Notes: generated by a model not told the origin, from the sequence alone. DNA of 64,000 nucleotides from an uncultured Fenollaria sp. (GCF_946221515.1 NZ_CAMJVK010000002.1:1-64000), one strand, 5' to 3'; numbered from the stretch's first letter, positions 24,928 through 34,255 are shown. A program made the numbers and translations.

Positions 24928-26865
24928 ATGGAAAAATATTATTTAAGTACACCAATTTATTATCCAAGTGGTTACTTACACATAGGAAACACGTATACGA
25001 CTATAGTTGCGGACATGCTTAAGAGGTACAAAGAGCTTCAAGGCATGGATGTATATTTTGTTACAGGCTCCGACGAACACGGCGAGAAAATCCAAAAGAA
25101 CGCTGAAAAGGCTGGCGTTACTCCATTGGAATTTGTTACTAATATTAACAAAGAAATATATAAGCTATGGGACTTACTTGACATCAGATATGATAAGTAT
25201 ATAAGAACTTCGGATAAGTCTCATGACGAGATGGTTAAGAAGATATTTACAAGGCTTTACGAGCAAGGCGACATCTACAAGGGCGAGTACAAAGGACTTT
25301 ACTGCACTCCATGTGAGTCGTTCTGGACTGAGTCTCAACTTGTTGATGGCAAGTGCCCTGACTGCGGTAGAGAAGTGCATCCAGCTCATGAAGAAGCGTA
25401 TTTCTTCAGATTAAGCAATTATAAGGACAGACTTTTGAAATATTACGAAGAGCACCCAGAATTTATTGAACCAGAGTCTAAAAAGACTGAGATGATCAAT
25501 AACTTCTTCAAGGACGGCCTTCAAGACCTATGCGTTTCAAGAACATCCTTCGACTGGGGCGTTCAAGTGCCATTCGATCCAAAGCATGTTGTTTACGTAT
25601 GGATAGACGCTTTGTCTTCATACATTGACGCGGCAGGATATTTACAAGACGATGAAAAATTCGAAAAGCTTTGGCCAGCTGATATTCACCTAGTTGGTAA
25701 GGACATTTTACGTTTCCACGTAATTATTTGGCCAGCTTTGTTAATGGCTCTAGACCTTCCATTACCAAAGAAAGTTTTTGGACATGGCTGGATACTTTTT
25801 GAAAGCGACAAGATGAGTAAGAGTAAGGGAAATGTCATCTACCCTGAGCCAATAGTTAAGCTATATGGCAGAGACGCGCTTAAGTACTACGTTTTAAGAG
25901 AGTTTAACTTCGGTAGCGATGGTAACTTCCAAAGCAAGAAGTTTATGGAAAGAGTAAACTCTGACCTTGCAAATGACCTTGGTAACTTGGTTTCAAGAAC
26001 TATTGCCATGGCAGAAAAGTACTTTGGTGGAACTGTTAATAAAAAGACTTCTGATGATGAATTTGATAAAGATTTAATAGACGTGGCATTAACAAGAAAG
26101 GCTGTTCTTGATGAAAAGATGGAACATCTAAACTTATCTGTAGCCATTGACGAAGTATTTAAGCTAATCAGAAGGTCCAATAAGTACATCGACGAAACAT
26201 GCCCATGGACTCTTAATGATGATGAACACAAGGAAAGACTCGAAACTATCATATATAATTTACTTGAAGCACTAAGAATTTCATCTGTTTTACTAAGCCC
26301 ATTCATCCCTGATACTGCTAAGAAGATTAGGGAAGCACTTGGCTTAAGTGAAGAAATGAAATATGAAGAATGCGATGAATTTGGTCTAGTTGACAAATAC
26401 ACTGTAAAGAAGATAGATACACTATTCCCAAGACTTGATGTTGATAAAGAGGTAGAGAGACTACTTAGTGAAAACGAAAATCTTATCAAGTCGAGAGAAG
26501 AAAAAGATGGCAAGGCAAAGGCAGAAGACGATGATGCTAAGCCAGCTATAGAGTTTGATGATTTTGCAAAGCTTGATTTAAGATTAGGCGAAGTAATTGA
26601 CTCAAAGGAACATCCTGAAGCTGATAAGCTTTTGATTAACACTATAAAAATAGGCGACGAAACAAGAACTATTGTTAGCGGCATCAAAAAGTGGTATAAG
26701 CCAGAGGACATCATAGGCAAGAAGGTTGTCGTTGTATGCAACTTAAAGCCTAGAAAGCTTAGAGGCGTTGAGTCTCAAGGCATGATACTTGCTTGTGAAA
26801 ACGGCGATGACCTATCACTAGTTACATCGCTTGAAGATATGCCATCGGGCTCAGTGATTGCGTAA
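24928..26865 (+). CDS. metG: methionyl-tRNA synthetase
   Basis: Charges tRNA-Met. The start at 24928 has a GAGGAG site; in-frame codons before it overlap the promoter. The 645-residue protein has H-I-G-N (18-21), the zinc-knuckle pairs C-T-P-C and C-P-D-C, and K-M-S-K-S (295-299). The C-terminal ~105 residues form the EMAP-type tRNA-binding domain (D-F-A-K-L-D-L-R-L-G and S-Q-G-M-I-L-A). It is followed by tatD, rnmV and rsmA as in Bacillus. No T-box leader is visible. Confidence 0.97.
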   Translation: MEKYYLSTPIYYPSGYLHIGNTYTTIVADMLKRYKELQGMDVYFVTGSDEHGEKIQKNAEKAGVTPLEFVTNINKEIYKLWDLLDIRYDKYIRTSDKSHDEMVKKIFTRLYEQGDIYKGEYKGLYCTPCESFWTESQLVDGKCPDCGREVHPAHEEAYFFRLSNYKDRLLKYYEEHPEFIEPESKKTEMINNFFKDGLQDLCVSRTSFDWGVQVPFDPKHVVYVWIDALSSYIDAAGYLQDDEKFEKLWPADIHLVGKDILRFHVIIWPALLMALDLPLPKKVFGHGWILFESDKMSKSKGNVIYPEPIVKLYGRDALKYYVLREFNFGSDGNFQSKKFMERVNSDLANDLGNLVSRTIAMAEKYFGGTVNKKTSDDEFDKDLIDVALTRKAVLDEKMEHLNLSVAIDEVFKLIRRSNKYIDETCPWTLNDDEHKERLETIIYNLLEALRISSVLLSPFIPDTAKKIREALGLSEEMKYEECDEFGLVDKYTVKKIDTLFPRLDVDKEVERLLSENENLIKSREEKDGKAKAEDDDAKPAIEFDDFAKLDLRLGEVIDSKEHPEADKLLINTIKIGDETRTIVSGIKKWYKPEDIIGKKVVVVCNLKPRKLRGVESQGMILACENGDDLSLVTSLEDMPSGSVIA

Positions 26866-27635
26866 TGATATTCGTTGATTCACACGCCCATCTTGACGAC
26901 GAGGCCTTTGATGAGGACAGAGACGAAGTCATAGCCGATATATTAGCTGGCGGAAACTATTTCTTTAACATAGCATCTGACCTTAAGACGAGCTACAGCT
27001 CATATGAACTTGCCAAAAAATACGATCACGTCTACGCAGTTGTAGGCGTGCATCCGCATGAGGCAAAAGATTACACAGCTGAAACGCGTGAGGCTCTAAA
27101 AGAGTTATTAAAAAAGGATAAGGTTATGGCGATAGGCGAGATCGGTCTTGACTATCACTATGATTTTTCGCCAAGAGATGTGCAAAGAAAAGTTTTTATT
27201 GATCAGATAGATTTAGCTAGAGAGATGGATGTGCCAATCGTTATTCATACTCGTGAAGCGATGGAAGAAACTTATGAAATACTTGAAAAATACGCTCAAG
27301 GCATGAAGGTTCTTATCCACTGCTATACAGGATCTATAGAGATGGCGAGAAAGTTCCTAAAATTAGGTTACAAACTAGCTTTAGGTGGAGCACTAACTTT
27401 TAAAAACGCGAAAAATACGGTAGACGTCGCAAAAGAGGTAGCTCTAGAAGATTTACTTATAGAGACAGACTCACCATATATGACGCCGGTGCCATATAGA
27501 GGCAAGAGAAATGATCCGAGGAAAGTCATTTTAGTAGCAGAAAAACTTGCTGAAACCAAGGGCATTAGCGTAGAAGAAGTGCTAGAAGCAACAAAGAAGA
27601 ACGCATTTGAATTTTTTGGAGTGAAAAATGATTAA
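26865..27635 (+). CDS. TatD-family metal-dependent hydrolase
   Basis: 256-residue TIM-barrel DNase-like enzyme. Metal ligands show in D-S-H-A-H-L-D at the N-terminus, G-E-I-G-L-D-Y-H-Y, V-I-H-T-R-E-A, H-C-Y-T-G and E-T-D-S-P. The family includes 3'-5' DNases and quality-control hydrolases. The ATG overlaps the metG stop (TAATG), so the genes are coupled. Confidence 0.95.
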   Translation: MIFVDSHAHLDDEAFDEDRDEVIADILAGGNYFFNIASDLKTSYSSYELAKKYDHVYAVVGVHPHEAKDYTAETREALKELLKKDKVMAIGEIGLDYHYDFSPRDVQRKVFIDQIDLAREMDVPIVIHTREAMEETYEILEKYAQGMKVLIHCYTGSIEMARKFLKLGYKLALGGALTFKNAKNTVDVAKEVALEDLLIETDSPYMTPVPYRGKRNDPRKVILVAEKLAETKGISVEEVLEATKKNAFEFFGVKND

Positions 27636-28161
27636 AGAACTCATAGTTGTCGAAGGCATGGACGACATCGCTCAGATCAAAAACGCTGTAGATGCCGACA
27701 TTGTCGCGACACATGGCTATAAAATAAAAAAGACGCTCTTCGATGAGCTAAGAAAAGCTGTTAAAACGAGGGGAGTAATTGTCTTTACCGACCCTGATTA
27801 CGCTGGCAAAATGATTAGACGCACGATAAATGAAAATGTTAAGGGCTGTAAAAATGCTTATCTAAAGCAGTCAGATGCGATTAAGAAAGATGATATAGGC
27901 GTTGAAAACGCTTCGAAAGAGGCAATTATCGATGCTTTGATGAACGCAAGAGCCTCGACAGAGGAGAGGACTGTTTTATATACAACGAAAGATTTGTATG
28001 AGACAGGCCTCTTAGGCGCGGACGGCTCTAAGGAGAGACGCGAAAAACTTGCGAGCCTACTAAAAATTTCTAATTCAAACGCAAAAAAGATGCTTGACGC
28101 ACTAAACTATTATCAAATTTCGAGAGAAGATTTTGAGGAGGCTATGAAAAAAATTGACTGA
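27628..28161 (+). CDS. rnmV: ribonuclease M5 (5S rRNA maturation)
   Basis: Toprim nuclease that trims 5S rRNA precursors in low-GC Gram-positives. The 177 residues begin with the Toprim V-V-E-G-M-D-D and contain F-T-D-P-D-Y-A-G as the second acidic site. The C-terminal helical half carries G-V-E-N-A and L-L-K-I-S-N-S-N-A. It overlaps tatD by 8 nt and rsmA by 8 nt, the classic gene order. Confidence 0.95.
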   Translation: MIKELIVVEGMDDIAQIKNAVDADIVATHGYKIKKTLFDELRKAVKTRGVIVFTDPDYAGKMIRRTINENVKGCKNAYLKQSDAIKKDDIGVENASKEAIIDALMNARASTEERTVLYTTKDLYETGLLGADGSKERREKLASLLKISNSNAKKMLDALNYYQISREDFEEAMKKID

Positions 28162-29014
28162 AAAGGGTTTATATAGCATAGCAAGACTCAAGGAGCTGCA
28201 AGAGGACTTCGGCTTTGAATTTAAAAAAGCGCTTGGACAAAACTTTTTGATCGATGGCAATATTATTAGGAAGATAGCTGAGGAAAGCGGCATTACAAAG
28301 GATACTACAGTTATGGAGATAGGTCCCGGCATAGGCACCTTGACCGAGGAGCTCGCAAAGCATGCGAAGAAGGTCATTGCCTTTGAACTTGATGAATCAC
28401 TTAGAGAGATACACAAGGAGACACTTGGTAAGCATGAGAATGTAGATGTAATTTACAAAGACTTTATGGACGCGAGCGTGGACGAGATCAAGGCCTTGAC
28501 AGGCGGTCCGTTTAAAGTATGCGCCAACCTGCCATACTACGTGACGACACCCATATTAACATTTTTACTAGAGTCAAAACTAGATATAGATTCAATCACG
28601 GTTATGGTGCAAAAAGAAGTCGCTCAAAGGATAGTTGCCGATGAAAAATCAAAGGACTACGGCAGCATTTCAGTCTTCACACGGGCCTATGGCGATGCAC
28701 GCATTGCATTTAACGTGTCGAAGGACTGCTTCTACCCAAAACCAAAAGTGGATTCGGCAGTACTATATATAGAAAAAAAGGAAAAAGATTTGGCAAATGA
28801 AGAGCTATTCTTAAAGATAATTAGAGCAGCTTTTATGAAGAGAAGAAAAACGCTTGCGAACGCTTTATTTAATAGCGAAGTGGGTATAGATAAAAAGGAT
28901 ACAGTGGCAGCGCTTGAGGCCATTGGCAAAGGTGAAAATGCAAGGGCAGAGGAGCTAAGCTTTGATGACTTTGTAAGCATAACGAGAGACTTGGAGGGAG
29001 ATTATGGAAAATAG
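28154..29014 (+). CDS. rsmA: 16S rRNA dimethyladenosine transferase (A1518/A1519)
   Basis: Dimethylates two adjacent adenines near the 3' end of 16S rRNA. The 286-residue protein has K-K-A-L-G-Q-N-F-L, motif I E-I-G-P-G-I-G-T-L-T, and motif IV N-L-P-Y-Y-V-T-T-P. The proposed start is a TTG at 28154 behind GAGGAGG, with a somewhat long spacing. No better start precedes the conserved block. Confidence 0.95.
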   Translation: MTEKGLYSIARLKELQEDFGFEFKKALGQNFLIDGNIIRKIAEESGITKDTTVMEIGPGIGTLTEELAKHAKKVIAFELDESLREIHKETLGKHENVDVIYKDFMDASVDEIKALTGGPFKVCANLPYYVTTPILTFLLESKLDIDSITVMVQKEVAQRIVADEKSKDYGSISVFTRAYGDARIAFNVSKDCFYPKPKVDSAVLYIEKKEKDLANEELFLKIIRAAFMKRRKTLANALFNSEVGIDKKDTVAALEAIGKGENARAEELSFDDFVSITRDLEGDYGK

Positions 29015-29348
29015 AGAATTAAGTCAAGAAGACTTAGACGCAATAAAAAACGATGTCATCGACTATAAGATAGTTGAGAAACTTGCAGACATTATGAAAG
29101 CGCTTAGCGAGCCTTCAAGAATACAAATAATACACGCGCTAAGCTTAAGCGATATGTGCGTTACAGACCTTTCATACGCGCTAAACATGACACAGCCACT
29201 TGTTAGTCACCACTTAAGGATATTAAGAAACCTTGGCCTAGTTAAGTACGAGAGAGATGGCAAGGCACTGATATACTCACTTGATGACGAACACGTTTTG
29301 ATGCTGTATAAACAAGGCTTGGAGCACGCAAAAGAAAAAGTTCAATAA
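29004..29348 (+). CDS. ArsR/SmtB-family metal-responsive repressor
   Basis: 114-residue winged-helix repressor. The recognition helix region is L-N-M-T-Q-P-L-V-S-H-H-L-R-I-L. No Cys-x-Cys arsenic site is present. Instead the last helix has D-x-H-x(10)-H-x(2)-E, which resembles the alpha-5 zinc/cobalt site of CzrA/SmtB-type sensors. This suggests Zn, Co or Ni sensing rather than arsenic. It overlaps rsmA by 11 nt. Its target is unknown; metal transporters lie elsewhere in the window at 3593 and 61021. Confidence 0.9.
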   Translation: MENRELSQEDLDAIKNDVIDYKIVEKLADIMKALSEPSRIQIIHALSLSDMCVTDLSYALNMTQPLVSHHLRILRNLGLVKYERDGKALIYSLDDEHVLMLYKQGLEHAKEKVQ

Positions 29349-29357
29349 AGATATATT

Positions 29358-29388
29358 ATCTGTCACTGATATGGTGGCAGATTTTTTA
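29358..29388 (+). terminator. intrinsic terminator
   Basis: ATCTGTCAC pairs with GTGGCAGAT and is followed by TTTTTT. It ends the metG-rsmA-arsR operon. Confidence 0.9.
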
Positions 29389-29462
29389 TGAGTTTCTAAA
29401 TGATATCTATCGACTTTATGTTTACAAATATATATTATAGTATTTTTCATCTCTCACAAACT

Positions 29463-29527
29463 GTTACTCTTTTGTTACTATTTCTTTACTATATATCTGA
29501 TATACTATAGTAAAGATAGTAATTACT
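29463..29527 (+). promoter_or_regulatory. phased direct repeats and palindromes around the promoter of a secreted protein gene
   Basis: GTTACT (29463), GTTACT (29474) and TTTACT (29485) start exactly 11 bp apart, one helical turn, as in OmpR/PhoP-type response-regulator sites. A TATACT -10 box lies at 29501-29506. Two perfect 10-bp palindromes follow: TACTATAGTA (29503-29512) and AGTAATTACT (29518-29527). The next gene starts at 29552. Confidence 0.6.
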
Positions 29528-29551
29528 GTCTACACAAGGGGAGGTGAAAGT

Positions 29552-29920
29552 ATGAAGAAGTCACTAGCCATTGTCATGACTGTATTGCTTCTACTAAGCG
29601 CAGCTATTAGCCCAACTAATGCAGCGAGCATGAAGCATCACCACGACGGTGCCAACTATGATGTCTTAGTTAACTCTATAGCTAATCAAAAGAGAGGTCT
29701 TAATTATGAAGTAATGGGACCTATGCCAGGCGGTGAAACAAAAACTGTAGTAGTAAGCTTAGCAGTTCCTTTTGGAGCTAAGTTTAATACGACATACTAT
29801 TACGAGGATGATTTTTACTCTGGTATGATTAAAGTTCTTAGAACATCAGTAGTTAACTATCCAGACGGAACTAAGGATACTTTAGTAACATACGCTGGAG
29901 AGGTTAAAAGAAACAAGTAA
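29552..29920 (+). CDS. small secreted protein of unknown function
   Basis: 122 residues with a clear signal peptide ending near T-N-A-A-S. The mature ~97 residues start with a H-H-H-D patch and look like an all-beta domain (T-K-T-V-V-V-S-L-A-V, V-L-R-T-S-V-V). No cysteine or membrane anchor is present, so it should be released or wall-associated. It is a single-gene unit with GGGGAGG as ribosome site, a regulated-looking promoter and its own terminator. I do not recognise the family. Confidence 0.75.
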   Translation: MKKSLAIVMTVLLLLSAAISPTNAASMKHHHDGANYDVLVNSIANQKRGLNYEVMGPMPGGETKTVVVSLAVPFGAKFNTTYYYEDDFYSGMIKVLRTSVVNYPDGTKDTLVTYAGEVKRNK

Positions 29921-29936
29921 ATATTGATTCGTACGA

Positions 29937-29970
29937 AGAAAGGGTGGCTCGTTGCCACTCTTTCTTTTTT
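29937..29970 (+). terminator. strong intrinsic terminator
   Basis: AGAAAGGGTGGC and GCCACTCTTTCT arms (one G-T pair) around TCGTT, then six Ts. Confidence 0.95.
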
Positions 29971-30036
29971 ATGAAAGCCTATCTACTATACTTATACAGA
30001 TTACTTATATAAATTGTTTTATATATGCTTATCTTC

Positions 30037-30065
30037 TTGCATTTTGACATTCATAGTGATATAAT
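30037..30065 (+). promoter_or_regulatory. promoter of the cobalt/tetrapyrrole operon
   Basis: TTGCAT at 30037-30042 and TATAAT at 30060-30065 with 17 bp spacing, just ahead of the riboswitch. Confidence 0.8.
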
Positions 30066-30074
30066 CACATTGAT

Positions 30075-30245
30075 ACTGTTTAAGGGAAGTTTAAAAAACG
30101 CAGTCGCCGCTGCCGTGGGCGCACACTGAGTAAACACTTATGTCACTGTTATTCGTTTAATAATGGGAAGGCGTTTACAAGGGCTTAAAGCGCTAGCCGG
30201 AAAACCTTACTCTATCAAGAAATACCTTCGGCAAAGAGAGGTTCT
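30075..30245 (+). promoter_or_regulatory. cobalamin riboswitch
   Basis: The leader has the block order of B12 riboswitches: AAGGGAAG near the start, AACGCAGTCGCCGC, a long P-stem with GTCACTG (B12-box-like), AATGGGAAGGCG, then CTAGCCGGAAAACC. It lies directly upstream of cbiM, a usual target. A GCAAAGA/TCTTTGC stem close to the cbiM ribosome site may be the expression platform. Boundaries are approximate and the class assignment is by eye. Confidence 0.8.
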
Positions 30246-30309
30246 TTTCTAAATCAATCTGATTTTTAAAAGGAGTCTTTGCGTAGGAAAATAAAAGGAG
30301 GAATAATTT

Positions 30310-31020
30310 ATGAGGAAGAAAAATTTCATTCTCATGGGTCTTTCGCTAATTTTATTATCCGCAGACGCTTATGCAATGCACATCATGGAAGGTTACCTTC
30401 CTAAAGAGTGGTGCATAATCTGGGGACTAATATCACTACCATTTATCATACTTGGTATTAGAAAAATTGCAAAAGGCTCTGATTCAAACGAAAAGAAGGT
30501 TCTACTTGCGCTTGCAGGTGGCTTTATCTTCGTATTATCTGCTATGAAGATCCCTTCAGTAGTAGGTAGTTGCTCACACCCAACAGGTACTGGTCTAGGT
30601 GCTATACTATTTGGACCACTTCAAACATCTGTTTTAGGTTTAATTGTTTTACTATTCCAAGCATTGTTATTAGCTCACGGTGGTCTAACTACTTTAGGTG
30701 CTAATACTTTCTCTATGGCTATAGCTGGACCTTTCTTAGCTTTTGCCATCTATCAATTACTAAAAAACAAAAACAGAAGCGTGGCAGTATTTTTAGCAGC
30801 AACACTTGGTGACTTATTCACTTATGTTATCACTGCGACTCAACTTGCTATAGTTTATCACGAAGGCATAGGCTTTGGTGCGGCTCTAGGCAAGTTCTTA
30901 TCGATATTTGCTGTTACTCAAGTACCTATAGCTATAGTTGAAGGCTTATTAACTGTTGTAGTTGTTAACCTTATGGTTAGATACAAAGGTGAGGGGGTAC
31001 TTAAAAATGAAGGAATCTAA
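30310..31020 (+). CDS. cbiM: cobalt ECF transporter, substrate-binding subunit CbiM
   Basis: S component of the cobalt uptake transporter in the membrane. 236 residues: a signal peptide ends at A-Y-A, and the mature N-terminus M-H-I-M-E-G is the conserved metal-binding start of CbiM. Further hallmarks are [11 protein letters not shown] and [14 protein letters not shown]. It is the first gene under the cobalamin riboswitch and begins behind AAAGGAGG. Confidence 0.96.
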   Translation: MRKKNFILMGLSLILLSADAYAMHIMEGYLPKEWCIIWGLISLPFIILGIRKIAKGSDSNEKKVLLALAGGFIFVLSAMKIPSVVGSCSHPTGTGLGAILFGPLQTSVLGLIVLLFQALLLAHGGLTTLGANTFSMAIAGPFLAFAIYQLLKNKNRSVAVFLAATLGDLFTYVITATQLAIVYHEGIGFGAALGKFLSIFAVTQVPIAIVEGLLTVVVVNLMVRYKGEGVLKNEGI

Positions 31021-31297
31021 AAAGACTAACTGGATATTAATTATCCTAGCGATTTTATTAGTTGTTACGCCATTAATCTTTGTTCAAGGGGAATATGGCG
31101 GAGCGGACGACGCAGCAAGTGAAGAAATCGAAGCTTTAAACCCTGATTATGAACCTTGGTTCGAATCCCTATGGGAACCACCTTCGGGTGAAATCGAGTC
31201 CTTATTATTTGGCCTTCAAGCAGCTATCGGTGCTGGAGCTATAGGCTACATCATTGGCAGCTGGAAGGGCGCTGCAAGCAAAAAAGAAAGCAAATAA
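31007..31297 (+). CDS. cbiN: cobalt transporter accessory subunit CbiN
   Basis: Two transmembrane segments flank an extracytoplasmic loop with G-A-D-D and Y-E-P-W-F, the CbiN signature. 96 residues, which is normal. The ATG at 31007 lies inside the end of cbiM (14 nt overlap) and has GAGGGGG upstream. It assists metal loading of CbiM. Confidence 0.95.
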   Translation: MKESKKTNWILIILAILLVVTPLIFVQGEYGGADDAASEEIEALNPDYEPWFESLWEPPSGEIESLLFGLQAAIGAGAIGYIIGSWKGAASKKESK

Positions 31298-31312
31298 AGG
31301 AGCTAAAAAAGA

Positions 31313-31993
31313 TTGCTACTCATTGATCAGTTTGCCTATACGAACGGCTTAAGGCATGTTAAGGCGGGATACAAATTTTTATTCACCTTACTTATGCTTG
31401 TTTTGGCCATAGGACTAGACAATATATACGTAAATTTATCCATATTTGTATTAATAATAATTCTGGAGCTCACATGCGCAAAGTTTAAATTGAGAAACGT
31501 CATATCATTTATCAAAGTTCCACTTATATTTATTTTATTAGGAACGATATTTTTGGTTATAGGTTTTTCAAAGGAAAATCATTTTTCCTATTCGATAAAG
31601 ATTTTTGGCGGCTACTTTGGAGTGATTGAGGGGCAAGAGATGCTATTTCTCAGAGTTTTCATGAGATCTCTTGCGGCGACCTCTTCGGTCATCTTCCTAA
31701 GTGTAACGACACCCATGGTCGACATCATAAAAGTTTTTAAGGCCATGCATCTACCAAATGTCTTTATAGAGCTGTTTATGCTGATTTATCGCTTCATCTT
31801 TATCATCATAGAAGAGGCTCAGACCAATATCAATTCGCTTGAGATAAAGTTTGGCTTTATCAATACGAAGACCTCATTTAAATCAATTAAGATTTTTATT
31901 GAGAACATGGTTTTGGGCATATTAAAGAGGAACGAAGAGATGATAAATGCGCTAAATATCAAGCTTTATGATGGAGAGTTCCCAGTTAGGTGA
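31313..31993 (+). CDS. cbiQ: cobalt transporter transmembrane subunit CbiQ
   Basis: T component linking CbiM to the ATPase. 226 residues with about five helices. It starts with D-x-F-A-Y-T-N like other CbiQ proteins, and a coupling region with E-L-F-M-L-I-Y-R lies in the C-terminal half. The start is TTG at 31313, 10 nt after AAAGGAG. Confidence 0.92.
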   Translation: MLLIDQFAYTNGLRHVKAGYKFLFTLLMLVLAIGLDNIYVNLSIFVLIIILELTCAKFKLRNVISFIKVPLIFILLGTIFLVIGFSKENHFSYSIKIFGGYFGVIEGQEMLFLRVFMRSLAATSSVIFLSVTTPMVDIIKVFKAMHLPNVFIELFMLIYRFIFIIIEEAQTNINSLEIKFGFINTKTSFKSIKIFIENMVLGILKRNEEMINALNIKLYDGEFPVR

Positions 31994-31997
31994 TTAT

Positions 31998-32810
31998 ATG
32001 TTAGAAGTTAAAAATTTAGAATATACTTATGAAAGTGGAAAAAAAGTTTTAGATGGGCTAAGTCTTTCTACTAATAACGGCGCCATCACCATGATTATAG
32101 GTGAGAATGGTGCTGGAAAGACTACTTTATTCAAAAACATCCTTGGTCTACTTAAAAAGGACAAAGGAGAGATAGTTGTTGATGGCGAAGAGCTTCGCTA
32201 CGACAAGAAAAGTCTTTTGAATTACAGAAAAAACGTTACTATGGTCTTTCAAGACCCGGACAATCAAATCTTTTACTCGAATGTTTTTGATGACACTGCT
32301 TTTACGCTTAGAAATCTTGGCTTTGACGAAGATACTGTCAAGGAAAGGGTTGATAAGGCTTTGAGAAGCGCCAATGCATACGAACTAAAGGATATGCCGG
32401 TTCACTTCTTAAGTTACGGACAAAAGAAGAGGGTTGCCATCGCTTCAGCCATCGCCTTGGGTGCAAATTACATCCTCATGGATGAGCCGACTGCTGGACT
32501 TGACCCTGTCTCCATTGGCATACTTAAAAAGACTATTGCCGGTATTGCCAAGGATAGCTCGCTTTTAATATCTACTCACGATATGGAATTTTGCTATGAA
32601 ATGGCGGACTACATCTATGTAGTTAAAGACGCTAAGATTATCAAAGAAGGCACTAAGTATGAGATTTTCAAGGATGAGGATGTCATCAAGCGTGCTAATC
32701 AAGAGCTGCCTATGTGCGTTAGAGTCGCTAATGCTTTGGGCGTTGACTTTTTTGATAATAATGATCAAATGATAGAGGAGTTAAAGAATTATGCTAAGCA
32801 TAGCTCTTAA
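31998..32810 (+). CDS. cbiO: cobalt transporter ATPase CbiO
   Basis: 270-residue ECF-type ATPase: Walker A G-E-N-G-A-G-K-T-T, Q-loop F-Q-D-P-D-N-Q, signature L-S-Y-G-Q-K-K-R-V, Walker B I-L-M-D-E-P-T-A-G-L-D, and switch H-D. The ATG at 31998 has AGGTGAT upstream, 4 nt after the cbiQ stop. It overlaps the next gene by 20 nt, linking cobalt uptake to tetrapyrrole synthesis. Confidence 0.95.
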   Translation: MLEVKNLEYTYESGKKVLDGLSLSTNNGAITMIIGENGAGKTTLFKNILGLLKKDKGEIVVDGEELRYDKKSLLNYRKNVTMVFQDPDNQIFYSNVFDDTAFTLRNLGFDEDTVKERVDKALRSANAYELKDMPVHFLSYGQKKRVAIASAIALGANYILMDEPTAGLDPVSIGILKKTIAGIAKDSSLLISTHDMEFCYEMADYIYVVKDAKIIKEGTKYEIFKDEDVIKRANQELPMCVRVANALGVDFFDNNDQMIEELKNYAKHSS

Positions 32811-33384
32811 TATAAAGGATAGACCTGTTACCATCATTGGTGGCGGGTCTGTCGCTTTAAGAAAGTTTAATACATTAGTAAATGAAGGCGCTTTAATAAC
32901 TGTTCTTGCTAAGGACTTTGTAGATGGCTTTGTTGGCAAAAATATAAAGCTAATCAAGGACGCTTACAAAAAAGAGTACATAGAAGGAGCCTTTTTACTA
33001 TACATCGCAACGGGCGACGAAGAGGTCAACAGAAGGGCTGAGGCTGATGCAAAGGAGCTTGGTATCTTGTTTAATAGATGTGATAAAAGCGATGAATCGG
33101 ATTTTATTTCCATAAACATGAAAAAGATTGGCGGCATCGACGTCTCCATATCTACAGGAGGAAGGCTTCCAGACTTGAACAAAACTATCATGGATGATTT
33201 AAAAAAATATAAGGCTTATGACGATGAATATCTAAGTCTAGCATCTAGGCTTAGATCGTACTACATCCATTACCATAAACAAGACGAGATAAAAAAGATA
33301 AAGACTTATACTAAGGAAGAAATTTTGCGCTATATAAAGGAGTTTGAAAACTTTGAAGATAAAGGTAGGAACGAGGACGAGTAG
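32791..33384 (+). CDS. precorrin-2 dehydrogenase / sirohydrochlorin ferrochelatase-type (CysG N-domain, Met8-like)
   Basis: Oxidises precorrin-2 to sirohydrochlorin using NAD+; some members also insert the metal. 197 residues: Rossmann motif I-I-G-G-G-S-V-A-L-R-K near residue 15, then the C-S-D/R-C-D-K-S type block and S-I-S-T-G-G-R-L-P. Position after cbiMNQO suggests flow into cobalamin or sirohaem. It overlaps hemC. Confidence 0.88.
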   Translation: MLSIALNIKDRPVTIIGGGSVALRKFNTLVNEGALITVLAKDFVDGFVGKNIKLIKDAYKKEYIEGAFLLYIATGDEEVNRRAEADAKELGILFNRCDKSDESDFISINMKKIGGIDVSISTGGRLPDLNKTIMDDLKKYKAYDDEYLSLASRLRSYYIHYHKQDEIKKIKTYTKEEILRYIKEFENFEDKGRNEDE

Positions 33385-34255
33385 GCTTGCGCTGAAGCAG
33401 GTTGAGCTTGTTTTTAGTAAACTTAAAGAATTTTATGATATTGATTATGAAGTAGTTGGCATAAACACGCTTGGCGACATCGACAAGAAGACCTCAATCA
33501 GTCAAATGGGCGGCAAAGGTGTCTTCGTCAGAGCGATTGAAGACGCTCTTAAGGACGGCAGGATCGATATCGCTGTTCACTCCTTAAAGGATATGACTTC
33601 TGAGATTGAAGATGGTCTTGAGATCATCTACTTTGGTGAGAGAGCGAGAAGAAATGACATCGTTGTTTTAAATGAAAAACACAAGGGCAAGACTGAGCTT
33701 GAAAGCGGCATGAGAGTCGCAACTGGCTCGCTTCGTAGAAAGTTCTTATTAGCTATGGATGAAAAGGCTTATGAGATAGCTGAGATACGCGGCAATATCG
33801 AGTCAAGGATAGCAAAGCTCGATACAGAGGGTTTCGACGCGATTATATTATCAAGAGCGGCCATAGATAGACTTGATTTAAGCATTGGACTTGAGGGACG
33901 CATCATAGATTTGGACGAAGAAGCATTTTTACCATCGCCATGTCAAGGTGTTATAGCACTTGAAGTGAATAAAGAAAATCATGAGCTTAAGAAGATGCTT
34001 AAGTCAATACAAATTGAAAAAACTGATTTCGAAGTCGGCATAGAGAGAGCATTTTTAGCTGAGTCAGGCGCTTCGTGCAACAAGCCGCTCGGCATAAACG
34101 TAGTAAGCGAGAAAGACAAGGCACAGGTCAAAGCCTTTATGGCCTCGGACGACCTAAAGAGATATAGATTTATAAATTTTGATACGGATAAAGAAAATTA
34201 CTTAGCTGATGTAAAGAAAAATACTGAAGTGATTAAAGGAGATATAGATGTCTAA
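33353..34255 (+). CDS. hemC: hydroxymethylbilane synthase (porphobilinogen deaminase)
   Basis: Polymerises four porphobilinogens into hydroxymethylbilane. Of two in-frame TTGs, the one at 33353 lies 10 nt after AAAGGAG and gives M-K-I-K-V-G-T-R-T-S-R; the one at 33344 is too close to that site. 300 residues. The dipyrromethane cofactor cysteine is in S-G-A-S-C-N-K-P-L-G. Conserved blocks K-G-V-F-V-R-A-I-E, H-S-L-K-D-M and A-T-G-S-L-R-R are present. Confidence 0.95.
   Translation: MKIKVGTRTSRLALKQVELVFSKLKEFYDIDYEVVGINTLGDIDKKTSISQMGGKGVFVRAIEDALKDGRIDIAVHSLKDMTSEIEDGLEIIYFGERARRNDIVVLNEKHKGKTELESGMRVATGSLRRKFLLAMDEKAYEIAEIRGNIESRIAKLDTEGFDAIILSRAAIDRLDLSIGLEGRIIDLDEEAFLPSPCQGVIALEVNKENHELKKMLKSIQIEKTDFEVGIERAFLAESGASCNKPLGINVVSEKDKAQVKAFMASDDLKRYRFINFDTDKENYLADVKKNTEVIKGDIDV

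Noticed and set aside
25887..26741. Minus-strand 284-codon frame inside metG
   Set aside because: Ser/Leu-rich antisense shadow of a well-supported gene, with no start signals.
29004..29348. ArsR-family regulator as an arsenic sensor for the ars genes
   Set aside because: It lacks the Cys-x-Cys arsenic site and has a zinc-type site in the last helix; it is also not adjacent to either arsenic locus.
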